A stretch of 64,000 nucleotides of DNA, from positions 45,494,053 through 45,558,052 of the forward strand of contig CAMZMU010000027.1 in NCBI GenBank assembly GCA_947311845.1, written 5' to 3'. The position numbers and the translations under genes are program-made. This document shows positions 42,271-53,005 of the stretch, piece by piece. Source of the stretch: Poa pratensis. Lineage: Eukaryota > Streptophyta > Magnoliopsida > Poales > Poaceae. Each line of letters opens with the position of its first letter. Within the stretch, counting starts at the first letter, position 1. Below the pieces are notes generated by a model. That model had not been told where the DNA came from. It made no database searches and worked only from the letters and a program-made list of their open reading frames with translations.

Positions 42271-43637
42271 TATGATAGTGTGATTGAACTGAAAAGAGTG
42301 TGCTCGCTTCAGTTCTCGAGCAGTCGAACTGGAGGAGCCGATGTCATGGTAATTCTGCTCATTCTGCTCTCTTTTTATTTTTTTAGATATAAAGGGTTTT
42401 ACCACCTGGTTCCATTGAATGCAACCAAGTATTTACAGCAGTTCAGACCTCTTACACACACGCACCAACGCACACACTCCAGAGTTTCAAACCTCATTTT
42501 ATTACAACCTCATTCTGCTCTTTCAATGCTTGTGTACTCGTCTCCTGTTCTACAGAAGTAGAAAATCCTTCCTATCTTATTTCTTCTCCGCCTGTCGACA
42601 ATTCATTCAAACACGTCGTGTTAGTTATCGTTCTCGTGCCGTCCCTGCCTTTCCTCCTGCTTGTTTGCTAGGCCTCGATTGAGAAAGGCCCGCTTGTCGG
42701 TAGCTGTTTGGTGGTCCTCTTTTTTTTCTGGTTTATATTTTGTATAAATGAGAGTATTTCTGAAAGAAGACCGAGCGATCATCACTATTGAACAAATTCT
42801 AAACCATGCTAGGAGTATGACAACGATTAACATGGTGCATGTTTTTTTTACTTACTTAACCATGACATATTACGGTGTAATTCAATGCCATGTAAGAACA
42901 CATGAATTTCATTGCTCCGGGTTTAATATGTTTTCAGCGAGACTGACTAAAATTAAAACAACTACGGTGATCTTTTCTGTTAGTGATACTTGACTGTGAA
43001 GACACTGAAGTTGTAGGAAGGATGGCTGCGCGAACGGCCGCGAAATTGGTAAAGAGCTTTCGATCTTAATTATGTCATTCTCGTCATCTAATGGTAACGG
43101 AAATACTTAAGGTGCAATACTAACCTGCACATAGCTAGCACAAAAAGCTAGTGGAGACTAGATTCTATCGAGTGGAAGTAGGTGAAAAATTATATGTGAG
43201 AGGTTAAGGTGCCCCAGGTAAAGTAGCCTTGAATCGTTGATTCCTAAGAATCTAGATCATCTATATATATATGCCCCCAGGTTACTATGCCACATACACA
43301 ATACACATAAGGGGCGGAGCTAAGGGGCGGAGCTGTGGGGGGGGGGGCATCGGCCCCCCAACGCTGAAAAAATCAGTGATTTGTACAAGGCTTAAAATGA
43401 AAAATTTAGAGCTTTTGCCCCCCTAATGATCCTTGGCAAGATGACAAGATCCGCCCAATAGGACCAATAGGATACCATCACGAAATCAATCAGTACGCAA
43501 TACGTAGTTTTCTGGGAGAAGGAGGCAGGTGGTGTTGCGTCAACCGTCCCGTCTTGCCGAAAACAAGAATTAAACGTATGATGTGGAAAATATGGATTTA
43601 AAACAATAAAAGTAAAAACAGACCAACAAGCCAGCGG
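42271..43637. other. Gene-free TE-like spacer
   Basis: No gene supported. It contains ACACACGCACCAACGCACAC microsatellite-like sequence near 42455-42480 and a G11 run near 43336. GGCATCGGCCCCCCAACG at 43347 and TTTTGCCCCCCTAATG near 43415 look like the ends of a small transposon remnant. Copy B of the segmental duplication begins at 43638. Confidence 0.35.
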
Positions 43638-44815
43638 TGATTAAAAGCAAGTAAACAAGATACTCAATAATGTAAAAAGACGGATAAGGAGTCATAGCTT
43701 CACTAGAGGTATCTCTCCTTAAAAATAAAACCCAATTGGGCAAACGAATGACAGCTGAGCAATTGATAAAAGTGGAAATAATCAACTATGATATAAGAAA
43801 CGCTCATGGCATTATCCATGTGGGCATAATGTCAAACATAAATAGACTGCCACCTAGACAACATCTATAACTAATACTCCACTTCGAGACTTACCTCTTC
43901 TATGCTGCCATCTTTAGATATTAAGTTGTAAACAACAGAGTATCGACTTAAACTTAGTACATGATGTAAAAAAATGTGGTTAGCAACCATTGTTTCTGTT
44001 ACTCGAGCACTGAGAAAGTTAGTACCCCTTCCTGCATGTTTTCGTTACTCGAGCACTGAGAAAGCAAGGTTGAACCCACATCTACTCCCTCTTAGAGATT
44101 CATACATAAAGTTGGCCACAGGCTACCCATAAATCGGAGAGCATGTAGGAATAGTAAATCATCAATGAAATATAGCAAATAGCATCATTAACATAACATG
44201 CATGATATGATCATAACTTCAAAATTTATCATATCCCAACAAACACAATAGTAAAGGCAATTACATCATATGGATCTCAACCATATTAGGCAGCTCACGA
44301 GACCTTTGTATTGAGAAACATGGAGGAGAGATAACCATCTACCTACTGTTATGAACCCATAGTTCAAGAATGAACTACTTACGCATCATCGTGGAGGCGT
44401 CATGGTTGTTTAGAGGCCTCCTACTAGAACAAGTCTCCGGATCCGAAAACGCGATGGTGGCGGCTCTACATTGTATTTTTTCGAAGCATCTCATCTTTTA
44501 GGTTTTTTCTGTTGGGGTGAATATCTAGGCGCCGCGACGCGAGGGGAGCCAAGGGGTGGCGGCGCACCCATGTGGCGCAGGCAAGGTCCTATCTGCGATG
44601 GCTTCATGCGCCGTCATATGGTAGCACCCTGTGGCCCCTTTTGCCTCGTCTTCGTGTCAAAATTATTCTCCGTACTATTTTCCTACGAATTCCCTTATGG
44701 CATTAGGTTATTAGGTTATGCCAATTAAAACATTGTAAATTGATACAAAATCATATCAAAAGTATGTAGCAATGATGAATCAATAAAAAATTCTAGATAT
44801 GATTTGGACGTATCA
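43638..44815 (-). mobile_element. LTR-like retrotransposon fragment (copy B)
   Basis: Counterpart of 1-1183 with a few substitutions and an 11-bp deletion near 44420. It ends TATCA at 44815, immediately followed by GCAGTGCGAC and LINE sequence as in copy A. Confidence 0.5.
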
Positions 44816-46740
44816 GCAGTGCGACTTTCTGGCCTGCTAAAACAAGGTCGTCAATCACATATTCAAGGGCTTAAGATCCCCCCCCCCCCCCCCCCCCCCA
44901 CGACACCGGGAGTGAAGTACCTCCTATTTTGCTGACGATAGCATGTTGTTTGTAAAAGCAAGTGATCTGAGGGAGCTAATGCAGTTAACGATCTGTTGGA
45001 TATAAATTCTGAAATGTCTTCTATGTTCTTTAGCAAGGGATGTCCAGAAGGTATATGAGGCAGCGGTGAAGAATATTTTGACTGTTCCAAACGTTATGCT
45101 AAGTTACAAATATCTTGGAATGCCAACTGATGTTGGTAAGTCTAAAATGACGCTTTTAAATGTATCAAGGAAATAATATGGAAAAGGGTGCATGGCTTGT
45201 TGGCGCTTCTTCTGTCAGCTGCATGAAAGGAGGTCTAAATAAAAGTAGTTGCCCAAGCAATTCCTACTTTCTCCATATCATGTATCAAGTAACCAAAAAA
45301 AAAAAAGGAAGATGAAACCTGCTTGGGTATCGTGGGAGACTATGTGTTCACCAAATACAGTGGAGGTTTTGGCTTCCGTGAGATTGAGGTTTTTTAATCC
45401 GGCAATGCTCACACGAAAAGCCAGGCCCATTCTTCAAAATCCAGAGGCGCTCAACGAGAGGATCTTCAAGGTAGTGTATTCTTCTGCATCTAATTTTCTT
45501 GATGCTACTCTTGGTTCATCTCCCTCACATGTGTGGCAAGCCGTTGTGGAAGGGCACAATGTTATGAAGCAACGCCAGATTAGGAGGATCGGCACGACGG
45601 AAGGAACTGATCCGTGGAACCAAAACTGGTTGTCGCGTGACTTCATCTTTGCCCACGGGTGTAGCACAAGGAAGATCCGCCAACAACTGTATCGGCTTTC
45701 ATTGATAGAACGTCGGCATCCTGGAGAACTGACATGCGGTTATTTTTTACCCATGGACAAAGAGATCATTCGCTCAATCCCGATCAACATCAAAAGAATG
45801 GAGGACCTGTGGGCATGGCACTACGAGAAGACTGGCATCCTCTCGGTTAGGATAGTGTACCTACTTCTTATTCAAACAAATAAAAAGAGAAATGATTGGC
45901 TAGAAGGCAGGCCGGCTAGGTCAGACTCTGTATGGGAAGGAAGGATGTGCCATTGGCTTTGGAAGATAGCTCTTGTTCCATCTATGGCGATGCTGACTCG
46001 TGGAGACACTTCGACTTAAAATTTTACGGTTACATGGTGCGTTTGGGATTTAGCTGATGAGGAAGTCACAACACATTTGGGCAGATTCATTGAGTTGTCG
46101 GCAAAACACGTTTGGCCTCCTTCCTTGCATTAGTGACCCGGCCAAAACACCTGAACAAGCAACTGGTTTTATTTGCGCCTGAATTGAAGGAGCCTGATCC
46201 AGTGACTCACACTGATTGAAGGAAACACTTATCCTCTCGCTTAAGGAAACATGGTTCATCCACAATATTGTGAGTTTCAAAGCTGTATGTCTAGTCACTT
46301 ATTTCTTGAGAGCCACTTCTCGGATCTTTGAATTGCTAGGACCAGCACTGCTCAAGAGAAGAGATCCACGTCTCATGTCCAACCGAGATGGATCTCTCAG
46401 CCACCTGGTTACACGAAGATCAACGTGGATGCAGGTGTTCCAAAGACCAATAATTCTGGTACCTTAGTGTGATCTGCAGAGGAGAGGATCGCTCATTTCT
46501 AGGTACATTGACAATCTCCGTGTAGGGGATTTCGGACCAACGATCTTGGAAGCAATGACTTGAAGAGAATCTCTCATGCGCGCAGAAAATTTGCAAAAAC
46601 CTTCTCTCATGTCTTAAATTATAGAGCACTAGTTCAGAGATCGTGGCCACGAGCCTTTCGTGATAATCTGATGGTGGGGAAACAAATGTCACAACGTCTT
46701 TTTATGTCACCGGACCGTACAACGAAGCAGACGGAAACAT
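44816..46740 (+). pseudogene. LINE 3' half (copy B)
   Basis: Same content as 1184-4560 but without the 1.4 kb retroposon. It has the FADD-box region (about 44930), the YLGMP motif (about 45112) and a longer open stretch (45249-46019) with GTDPWNQNWLSRDFIFAHGC and DLWAWHYEKTGILSVRIVYL. It ends with RNase H sequence QPPGYTKINVDAG (about 46400). A deletion replaced part of the thumb region with an A12 run (about 45295). Frameshifts and stops remain. Confidence 0.85.
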
Positions 46741-46859
46741 TCCCGTTTATGCGAATCCTATCCATCGCCGCGCAGCGACGCCAGACGCAACCGTCGCCTG
46801 AAGGATCCTGAAATTGGGCCGACCCATTTTTGCGCGATATTTTCTATTTCTTTTTCTTC

Positions 46860-47360
46860 TATGTTTATTTTTCATTTATTTTTCTGTTGTTTTCTTTTCT
46901 ATTTCTTTCTTTTTTCGAAAAAGTTTCAGATTTTCGGAAAGTTTTCAGATTTCTAAAAAAGTTCATTTTTGAAATTTATTCAGATTTGAAAATTGGTCAA
47001 ATTCAAAAATTGTTTAGATTCGAAATTTGTTCATTTGTCGGATTTCAAATTTGTTCAGATCCGAAATTTGTTCCGATTTAAAATTTGTTCGAATTTGAAA
47101 TTTCTTCAGATTCGAAATTTATTCCGATTCAAAATTTGTTCGTATTTGAAATTTGTTCAGATTAAAAAAATCGTATTTAAAATTTGTTCTGATTTAAAAT
47201 TTGTTTAAATTTAAATTTTGTTCAAATTCAAAATTTGTTTAAATATGAAATTTGTTCAAATTCGAAAATTGTTTTGATTTGAAATTTTTCATATTTGATT
47301 TTTGTTCAGATTTTAAGATTTTAAAAAATATAATTTGTCCAGATTTGAAAACAGAAAAAA
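46860..47360. repeat. AT-rich minisatellite upstream of SAP copy B
   Basis: Counterpart of 4690-5190: degenerate GTTCAGATTTGAAATTT-type units of 18-20 bp. Now separated from the SAP gene by the 2 kb Mutator-like insertion. Confidence 0.85.
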
Positions 47361-47739
47361 AAGAACAGAAAACTGTACCTTTTATATTGAGCCGCTCCAA
47401 ATTCAGCCCACGAAGGAGCGCAAACGCAGAAGCTTCAGGCGATGTACATCACGGGAGATGATATAGGGCGCCCGTTAGCGCCGCTTAGCACTCGCGACGC
47501 CTACACAGTTTCTTAATTGGGCCGGCCCATATTCCCGCGCAAGTAAAAAACCGTCGAGCGCGACCAAAAATTCTGCGAGACGAAGAATCGAACTTGCAAT
47601 CTCCTAGCGAATCTACATGCACGAACACTGCACTAGCCAACTATTCCATGCAATGCTTCTGTCATAAGTCATAACTGTTCCATAACCTTTTAAATACGTT
47701 TACTTTTGTGACAGACTATTAATATTTCTTTCCTGTTTT

Positions 47740-49060
47740 CGAACCATTTTAAATATGGAGCCATATTTAAATTCATAACCATTTTTAAATTTAGAACCAT
47801 TTTTTAAATTTGGAACCATTCCAAATTTGGAATCATTTTCAAAAATGGAACCATTTTTAAATTTGGAACCATTTTAAATTTGGAACCATTTTAAAATTTG
47901 GAACCATTTTCAAAACGGAACCATTTTAAATTTGGAACCATTTTAAATTTTGGAACCATTTTCAAAATGGAACAAATTTAAATTTGGAACCATTTTCGAA
48001 AATGAACAATTTTCAAATTTGAAACCATTTGTAGATTTGGAGAACCATTTTTTAATTTTGAACCATTTTTTAAAATTTGGAACCATTTTAAATTCGGAAC
48101 CATTTTAAATTCGGAACCATTTTAAAATGAGCAATTTTAAAAATTAGAACCATTTTAAATTCGGAATCATTTTCGAAAATGGAACCATTTTTTAATTTGG
48201 AACCATTTTCAAATTTCTAACCATTTTAAATTCGGAACCATTTTCAAAATGGAACCATTTTTTAATTTGGAACCATTTTCAAAATGGAACCATTTTAAAA
48301 AATGAACAATTTTCAAAATTGGAACCATTTTGAATTTGGAACCATTTTAAATTCGGAACCATTTTCAAAATGGAACCATTTTTAAATTCGGAACCATTTT
48401 TTAATTTGGAACCATTTTCAAAATGGAACCATTTTTAAAAATGAACAATTTTCAAATTTGGAACCATTTTTTTTATTTGGAACCATTTTCAAAATGGAAC
48501 CATTTTTAAATTTGGAACCATTTTCAAAAATGAACAATTTTCAAATTTCGAACCATTTTCGAAAAATCGTAACCATTTTCAAAAATCGGAACCATTTTCG
48601 AAAAATCGGAACCATTTTTTCGGTTCGGAACCATTTTCAAAAATCGGAACAATTTTTTTTGGTTCGAAAACCGTTTTCAAAAAATCAGAACCATTTTCAA
48701 AAATCGGAACCATTTTTCGGTTCAGAATCATTTTAAAAAATCGAAACCATTTTTTCGGTTCGGAACCATTTTCAATAACCAGAACCATTTTTTCGGTTCG
48801 GAACCATTTTGAAAAAGGAACCATTTTCGAAAAATCGTAACCATTTCAAAAATCGGAACTATTTTTGAAAAATCGGAACCATTTTAAAAAATCGGAACCA
48901 TTTTTTATTCAGAACCATTTTTTTGGTTCGGAACCATATTCTAAAAAAGAAACCATTTTTCGGTTCAGAACCATTTTAAAAAAGCAACTATTTTTCGAAA
49001 AATCAGAACCATTTTTTAAAAATAATTATTTTCCAAAATATGAACCATTTTCAAAATAAG
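47740..49060. repeat. GGAACCATTTTCAAAATGGAACC minisatellite inside the MULE
   Basis: About 60-70 degenerate units of 17-22 bp centred on GGAACCATTTT followed by AAATTT or CAAAAT. In the right half the linker changes to CAAAAATCGGAACC and then TTCGGTTCGGAACC. ORFs here are repeat artefacts. Many unit pairs are self-complementary (ATTTTCAAAAT). Confidence 0.93.
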
Positions 49061-49247
49061 CAAAAATTAAAACATAAATGGAAAACGGGAAAAGAAACGG
49101 AAAATAAAAACGAAACAGGAAAAGAAAACAGAAAAAAGAAAGAATAAAAACGGAAAACTAAAATGAAAGAGAAAAAGAAACCTGGGAACTCAAAACTGGA
49201 AACAAATAAACGGGAGAATAATGACGTATTAACGTAAACGTTAGTGT

Positions 49248-49314
49248 AGCCTACTGGTTCTGTACCTCGTACGCGCACGAGCAGGTGCTGGGTTCGAATC
49301 TCCGCTGGAGCACT
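49248..49314 (+). other. tRNA-like sequence in the MULE right arm (not a functional tRNA)
   Basis: Reads TAGTGTAGCCTACTGGTTCT then GGTGCTGGGTTCGAATCTCC, approximating a Pol III A box and a near-perfect B box with T-loop GGTTCGAATC. No acceptor stem pairs, so it is not a tRNA gene. The left arm carries a similar inverted block (47565-47650, with GAATCGAAC on the plus strand). Confidence 0.6.
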
Positions 49315-49906
49315 ATTATCTTGATTTTTAGCAGTTGAGGAGCCCCTACTGGGCCGGCCCAGTAGCTCTGCTCGACCGAGACTCTTCAGGCGGGGCTGAA
49401 GTTCAGGGGCGCTCGCGGGCGGCATATAGGAATCGCGGTACATCACCTCCCCGGTTCAGACCTGGATACATCACCTCCCCGGTACAGGCCTTGTTTTAAT
49501 GGGCTCACTAATGAGCTTGGTTGTTTGTGTGTCGGAGATGGAAACAGCGGTTGAACCGATGAATCAGTGACCGAGCGGTTGAACAGCGGTTGAACCGATG
49601 TACGAGGCTGAACGGCGGTGCTAAAATACGAGTTTAACTGATTACCTGCACCGCACAGAACCGCTCACGGGTCAGCAACAGAAGACTCCCGCGCAAAGCA
49701 CGTCAGTCCAGTCCAGTGCTCCATAACCTCCACTACTGAAACGCAACGACAGTACGGCACCGTCTTCCGTCTCATCCACCTTCCGGAAGCCTCCGCACCA
49801 ACCAAGTTGCGTCGGTGCCATCCCTCCTCTCCCATATCTCGCCGCCCTCGAGTTCTTAACCACCACATCGAGCATCGACCGTGTGCGTTGATCCGTAGAG
49901 TTAACC

Positions 49907-50341
49907 ATGGAGCAAAGCAGCAAGAATCGAGACGACCCCGATCAGCTCCGGCCGCAGGAGCCCGCGGAACCGCTCCCATGCGCCAACGGCTGCGGCTTCT
50001 TCGGCTCCTCGGCCACCGGCGGCCTCTGCTCCATGTGCTTCCGCGACAGCCTCTGCCGCACCGCCGAGGCCCAGCTGCAGGCGTCTGCGGAGGCCGAAGC
50101 GGTGGCAGCGACGTCCAGGGAGCGAGACGACGAGCAAGGAGCAAAGACCAAGAGCAGGTGCGCGGCGTGCGGGAGGAAGGTGGGCTTGATGGGGTTCGAG
50201 TGCCGGTGCGGCGGCGTGTTCTGCGGCGAGCACCGCTACTCGGACAGGCACGACTGCGGCTTCGACTACAGGGGCGCCGGCCGCGACGCCATCTCCCAGG
50301 CCAACCCCGTCGTCAGGCCTGACAAGGTCGATAAGTTCTGA
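49907..50341 (+). CDS. A20/AN1 zinc-finger stress-associated protein, copy B
   Basis: Intact 144-aa intronless gene, 142 of 144 residues the same as copy A. All A20 ligands (C25, C29, C41, C44) and AN1 ligands (C85, C88, C99, C101, C106, H109, H115, C117) are kept. The two changes are S39G inside the A20 finger and R50C just after it, which adds an extra cysteine in context DSLCRTAEAQ. Expected to bind ubiquitin and act in stress signalling like other plant SAPs. The proximal upstream 470 bp is nearly the same as copy A, but a Mutator-like element replaces the sequence farther upstream, so expression could differ. Confidence 0.93.
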   Translation: MEQSSKNRDDPDQLRPQEPAEPLPCANGCGFFGSSATGGLCSMCFRDSLCRTAEAQLQASAEAEAVAATSRERDDEQGAKTKSRCAACGRKVGLMGFECRCGGVFCGEHRYSDRHDCGFDYRGAGRDAISQANPVVRPDKVDKF

Positions 50342-50873
50342 TTCTGAACTACCAAGCGCGCTCTTAGCTAGCTAGCACGATTTGGGTTTCCTCCGATTAA
50401 GGATCGAGCGCTATGCTACGTTTGAATTGTGATCGATCGATGGACTCGGGTCAGTCATTTGTACGAGTATGAAGAATACAAATGGATGATTTTGTCATCC
50501 TGACATCCTCTGTGTGTGGTTCCTTTATCTTGTCTGTTCTTGTGTCCTGGTTTATTACTACTTCACGCATCATGCCGTGTCACGTTGTATTGTATGCTAC
50601 TCCTTCCACAAGATTTTTTTTCCGAAAAGGGGAGCTGACCCCGGCCTCTGCATCACTCCTTCCACAATTTGATGTTTCCCGTGGCAGTTTGAACTGGCAT
50701 GTCTGAATCCAAAGTTGGACAACAACAATGATTTGGTAGTCTGTACTGAATCGAAAACACTGATGCTTTCGGCCGCAATTGGCAACAAGAACAATCTTTC
50801 TTCTAGTTTTCAGAAATCGCCCGAAGAGCAGGCATTTTGAAGTAGTAGTTTATTTCCACTTACATCACTATAA
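50342..50873 (+). other. SAP 3' region and spacer to tRNA (copy B)
   Basis: Counterpart of 6183-6714; no gene seen. Confidence 0.5.
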
Positions 50874-50944
50874 GCGCATCTGGTGTAGTGGTATCATAGT
50901 ACCCTCCCACGGTACTGACCAGGGTTCGATTCCCTGGATGCGCA
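50874..50944 (+). tRNA. tRNA-Gly (anticodon CCC), copy B
   Basis: 71 nt, same sequence as 6715-6785 by eye, with acceptor GCGCATC/GATGCGC, anticodon loop CTCCCAC and T-loop TTCGATT. The A run and T4 tract downstream lie inside the local 109-bp duplication. Confidence 0.96.
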
Positions 50945-50950
50945 AAAAAA

Positions 50951-51168
50951 TGTTTTGTTTTATTGTACGCCAGGCTTCCCTGTCATGTTATACTCGAGAT
51001 TTTTTCCCCTTCAGCCCTGATGATTCCTGTACTGTTGCCAAATTATCACAAACTAAAATTGTTTTGTTTTATTGTACGCCAGGCTTCCCTGTCATGTTAT
51101 ACTCGAGATTTTTTCCCCTTCGGCCCTGATGATTCCTGTACTGTTGCCAAATTATCACAAACTAAAAT
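50951..51168. repeat. 109-bp tandem duplication downstream of tRNA copy B
   Basis: Units 50951-51059 and 51060-51168 begin TGTTTTGTTTTATTGTACGC and differ at one visible position (TTCAGCCC versus TTCGGCCC). Copy A has a single unit, so this arose in copy B after the segmental duplication. The unit includes the presumed Pol III terminator T-runs. Confidence 0.93.
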
Positions 51169-51507
51169 TAGGGTACCAGTTTCTGAATACAGCAATCAAC
51201 GCATACAGCAAAGGAAAGTTTTCTTCTTGTCCACTTACACACCGAGAATAATCAACGCATAGCTGATTATTGATCCATAACATTGTACGGCAAGAAATAT
51301 TTTTTGTCTACTTACATACAGGAGAACAATCAACGCATAGCTGATCATTCCGGTAATGTTCTATGTCTGCACTTGCATGTGAACAGTCAACTCGTAGCTG
51401 ACCGCTCGATCTTCAGTACTTTGGCACCCATCCAGTCCAATTGTATACATGGCTCCTGTATATACTGACATTTTCTTGACCCATTTTCTGTATATTGACA
51501 TCGGTCA

Positions 51508-51731
51508 TCACATGGAGTTGGAGCCAGCAGTGCTCTCCTTCTCGGCATCAACAAGCTCCGTGACCCTCTCGAGGAGCAAGTCGAAGTCGTCCTGCGACTT
51601 AAGGAGGCTTATCCTCGTGTACCGGCTGCTGGCATCGTTCCAGACGCCGGACCGCGTGATGATCTTAGCCTTGAGCAGCATATCGGAGCAGTCGCCGTCT
51701 TCCTCCCTCTCGCACTTCACCCACGCATAAG
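51508..51731 (-). CDS. TAR-like aminotransferase copy B, exon 5
   Basis: Counterpart of 7240-7463. Acceptor CATGCAG, then AYAWVKCEREEDGDC and SRYTRISLLKSQDDFDLLLE, stop at 51508-51510. It joins exon 4 in frame (one base carried over), giving an intact C-terminal end in copy B. Confidence 0.85.
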
Positions 51732-51842
51732 CTGCATGCAACCCAACCAACCAAATTAAACATCAGATTACCTTCAGATGTAATTAACAAGCTTCAGCCA
51801 TTTCAGACTCTGAATGTTAATTTCAGCAGATCGATCGTTCAC

Positions 51843-52129
51843 CTGGCGATGGATCTCTGACGCTGTCGAAGTAGGTGCAGTACTGGGGAGGGATCTTCTG
51901 CAGCGAGATCCGGCGGGAGCGCGACACGACGGCGTTCAGCTTTCGCCATTTGGCTGTCATCACGTCGCGCCCAAAGGCGAAGATGTCCTCCTTGCTCCCA
52001 AGATTGGCCAGCATGGCCTTGATGATGCTGAGCATCCGGAGCTGGGTGTCACGGGACGACCCCATGGTGTTCTGCATTATGTAGTCATTAACCCTCTTTG
52101 CCACCTTCTCGTCCCTTATCAGCGCCCAT
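51843..52129 (-). CDS. TAR-like copy B, exon 4 (intact)
   Basis: 287 bp. Encodes [39 protein letters not shown] and [20 protein letters not shown], ending CCAG|GTGAAC. This is the undamaged reference that shows the two deletions in copy A. Confidence 0.87.
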
Positions 52130-52227
52130 CTGCGCATGCACGAATGTACGATTTTGATGAAGAACGATGCTTGTGCACCTGCAGCAACGCAGCAATGAAA
52201 TGAAGTTTGGTTTGCGTAGGAGGGTAC

Positions 52228-52523
52228 CCGAATCTGCTACCGGCATGGCCGGAGAGCTTGGAGACGGTGAAGAGCATGACGTCCTCGTCGGCGGGTGCGG
52301 GGATGTGCGTGTAGTGCGGCCAGAAGTAGGCGTGGTCGACGATCGCCGACGAGCCGGCGACGACAGGCTTGCGGAGAAGGGCGTCAGGATTGTTCGGAGA
52401 AGTCACGAACTCGATGATGTCCTCGGAGTTGGTGGAGTTCCCTGACGCGTTGGCCCACATAGCGGTGTTCCCCTCCCAACGGTTCTCTCGGTTGTCGAAC
52501 AGCACGGTACTGGTTCTGTAGGC
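52228..52523 (-). CDS. TAR-like copy B, exon 3 (PLP lysine)
   Basis: Encodes [38 protein letters not shown] and [15 protein letters not shown]; the lysine of SKLSGHAG is the predicted pyridoxal-phosphate lysine. Splice sites ATGCAG|GCC and TTCGG|GTACCC as in copy A. Confidence 0.88.
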
Positions 52524-52676
52524 CTGCATGATCGACGATGGATCCAACAAATAAAACAGATGGCATTTCATCAGATCAGTTAGGTCCTTTACAATTCAAC
52601 AACAGCTGTCTTTCATCAATAATGGTTTACCGACACCGCACACTGTCAGTGGATGTGTGAGCGGAAGCACTAGTAC

Positions 52677-52974
52677 CGGGTAGTACGGCGAGGTGGCGAC
52701 CACGCCGGCCGTCGAGCCGGAGCTGCTGTCCGGAGACAGGGCGTACACCAGCGCGCTGACCAGCTGCAGGGACCCGGTGCCGAAGACCATATGCTTGTCG
52801 TCGGCAACGGCGTTGCCGACGGCTCTGTGCAGCTGCTTGATGCTGCGCTCAAGCTCGACGGACTGGAAAAGGCCGTTGGTGGCTCTGTAGCTCATGCGGT
52901 GCCACCCGGAGAATACCACGGCGCTGGCTCCGGCGTGACGCATCCAGTACGGCTCCAGGAACATTGGGTCCCCG
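52677..52974 (-). CDS. TAR-like copy B, exon 2
   Basis: Encodes GDPMFLEPYWMRHAGASAVV, ATNGLFQSVELERSIKQLHR and VFGTGSLQLVSALVYALSP. The acceptor TGCAG sits only about 30 bp from the retroposon that inserted in intron 1 (53006-53525), so the branch-point and polypyrimidine region differs from copy A; splicing efficiency may have changed. Frame intact. Confidence 0.87.
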
Positions 52975-53005
52975 CTGCACAAAGATCAACGTGATATTAG
53001 CTGCT

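Larger units (their letters stand above)
47453..49437. mobile_element. Mutator-like element (non-autonomous) upstream of SAP copy B
   Basis: A 1985-bp insertion absent from copy A, flanked by the 9-bp direct repeat GTACATCAC (47444-47452 and 49438-49446). Ends are diverged inverted repeats: left GATGATATAGGGCGCCCGTT, right (complement) GATTCCTATATGCCGCCCGC, with GGGCCGGCCCA in both arms, extending about 190 bp. The interior is a GGAACCATTTT-type satellite array and no transposase is encoded. 9-bp target duplication and long inverted repeats indicate the Mutator superfamily. It ends 470 bp before the SAP start codon. Confidence 0.88.

Noticed and set aside
40599..42275. Long overlapping ORFs (341 and 329 codons) on both strands
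   Set aside because: Extreme GC content removes stop codons in every frame; proteins are alanine/arginine/proline/glycine-rich with no domain, and the region has retroposon ends.
47740..49060. CRISPR-like array or coding repeats
   Set aside because: Units are degenerate, contiguous and without spacers, in a plant transposon; reading frames merely follow the repeat.
49248..49314. tRNA gene in the MULE arm
   Set aside because: A- and B-box-like sequences are present but no acceptor stem or convincing cloverleaf forms.
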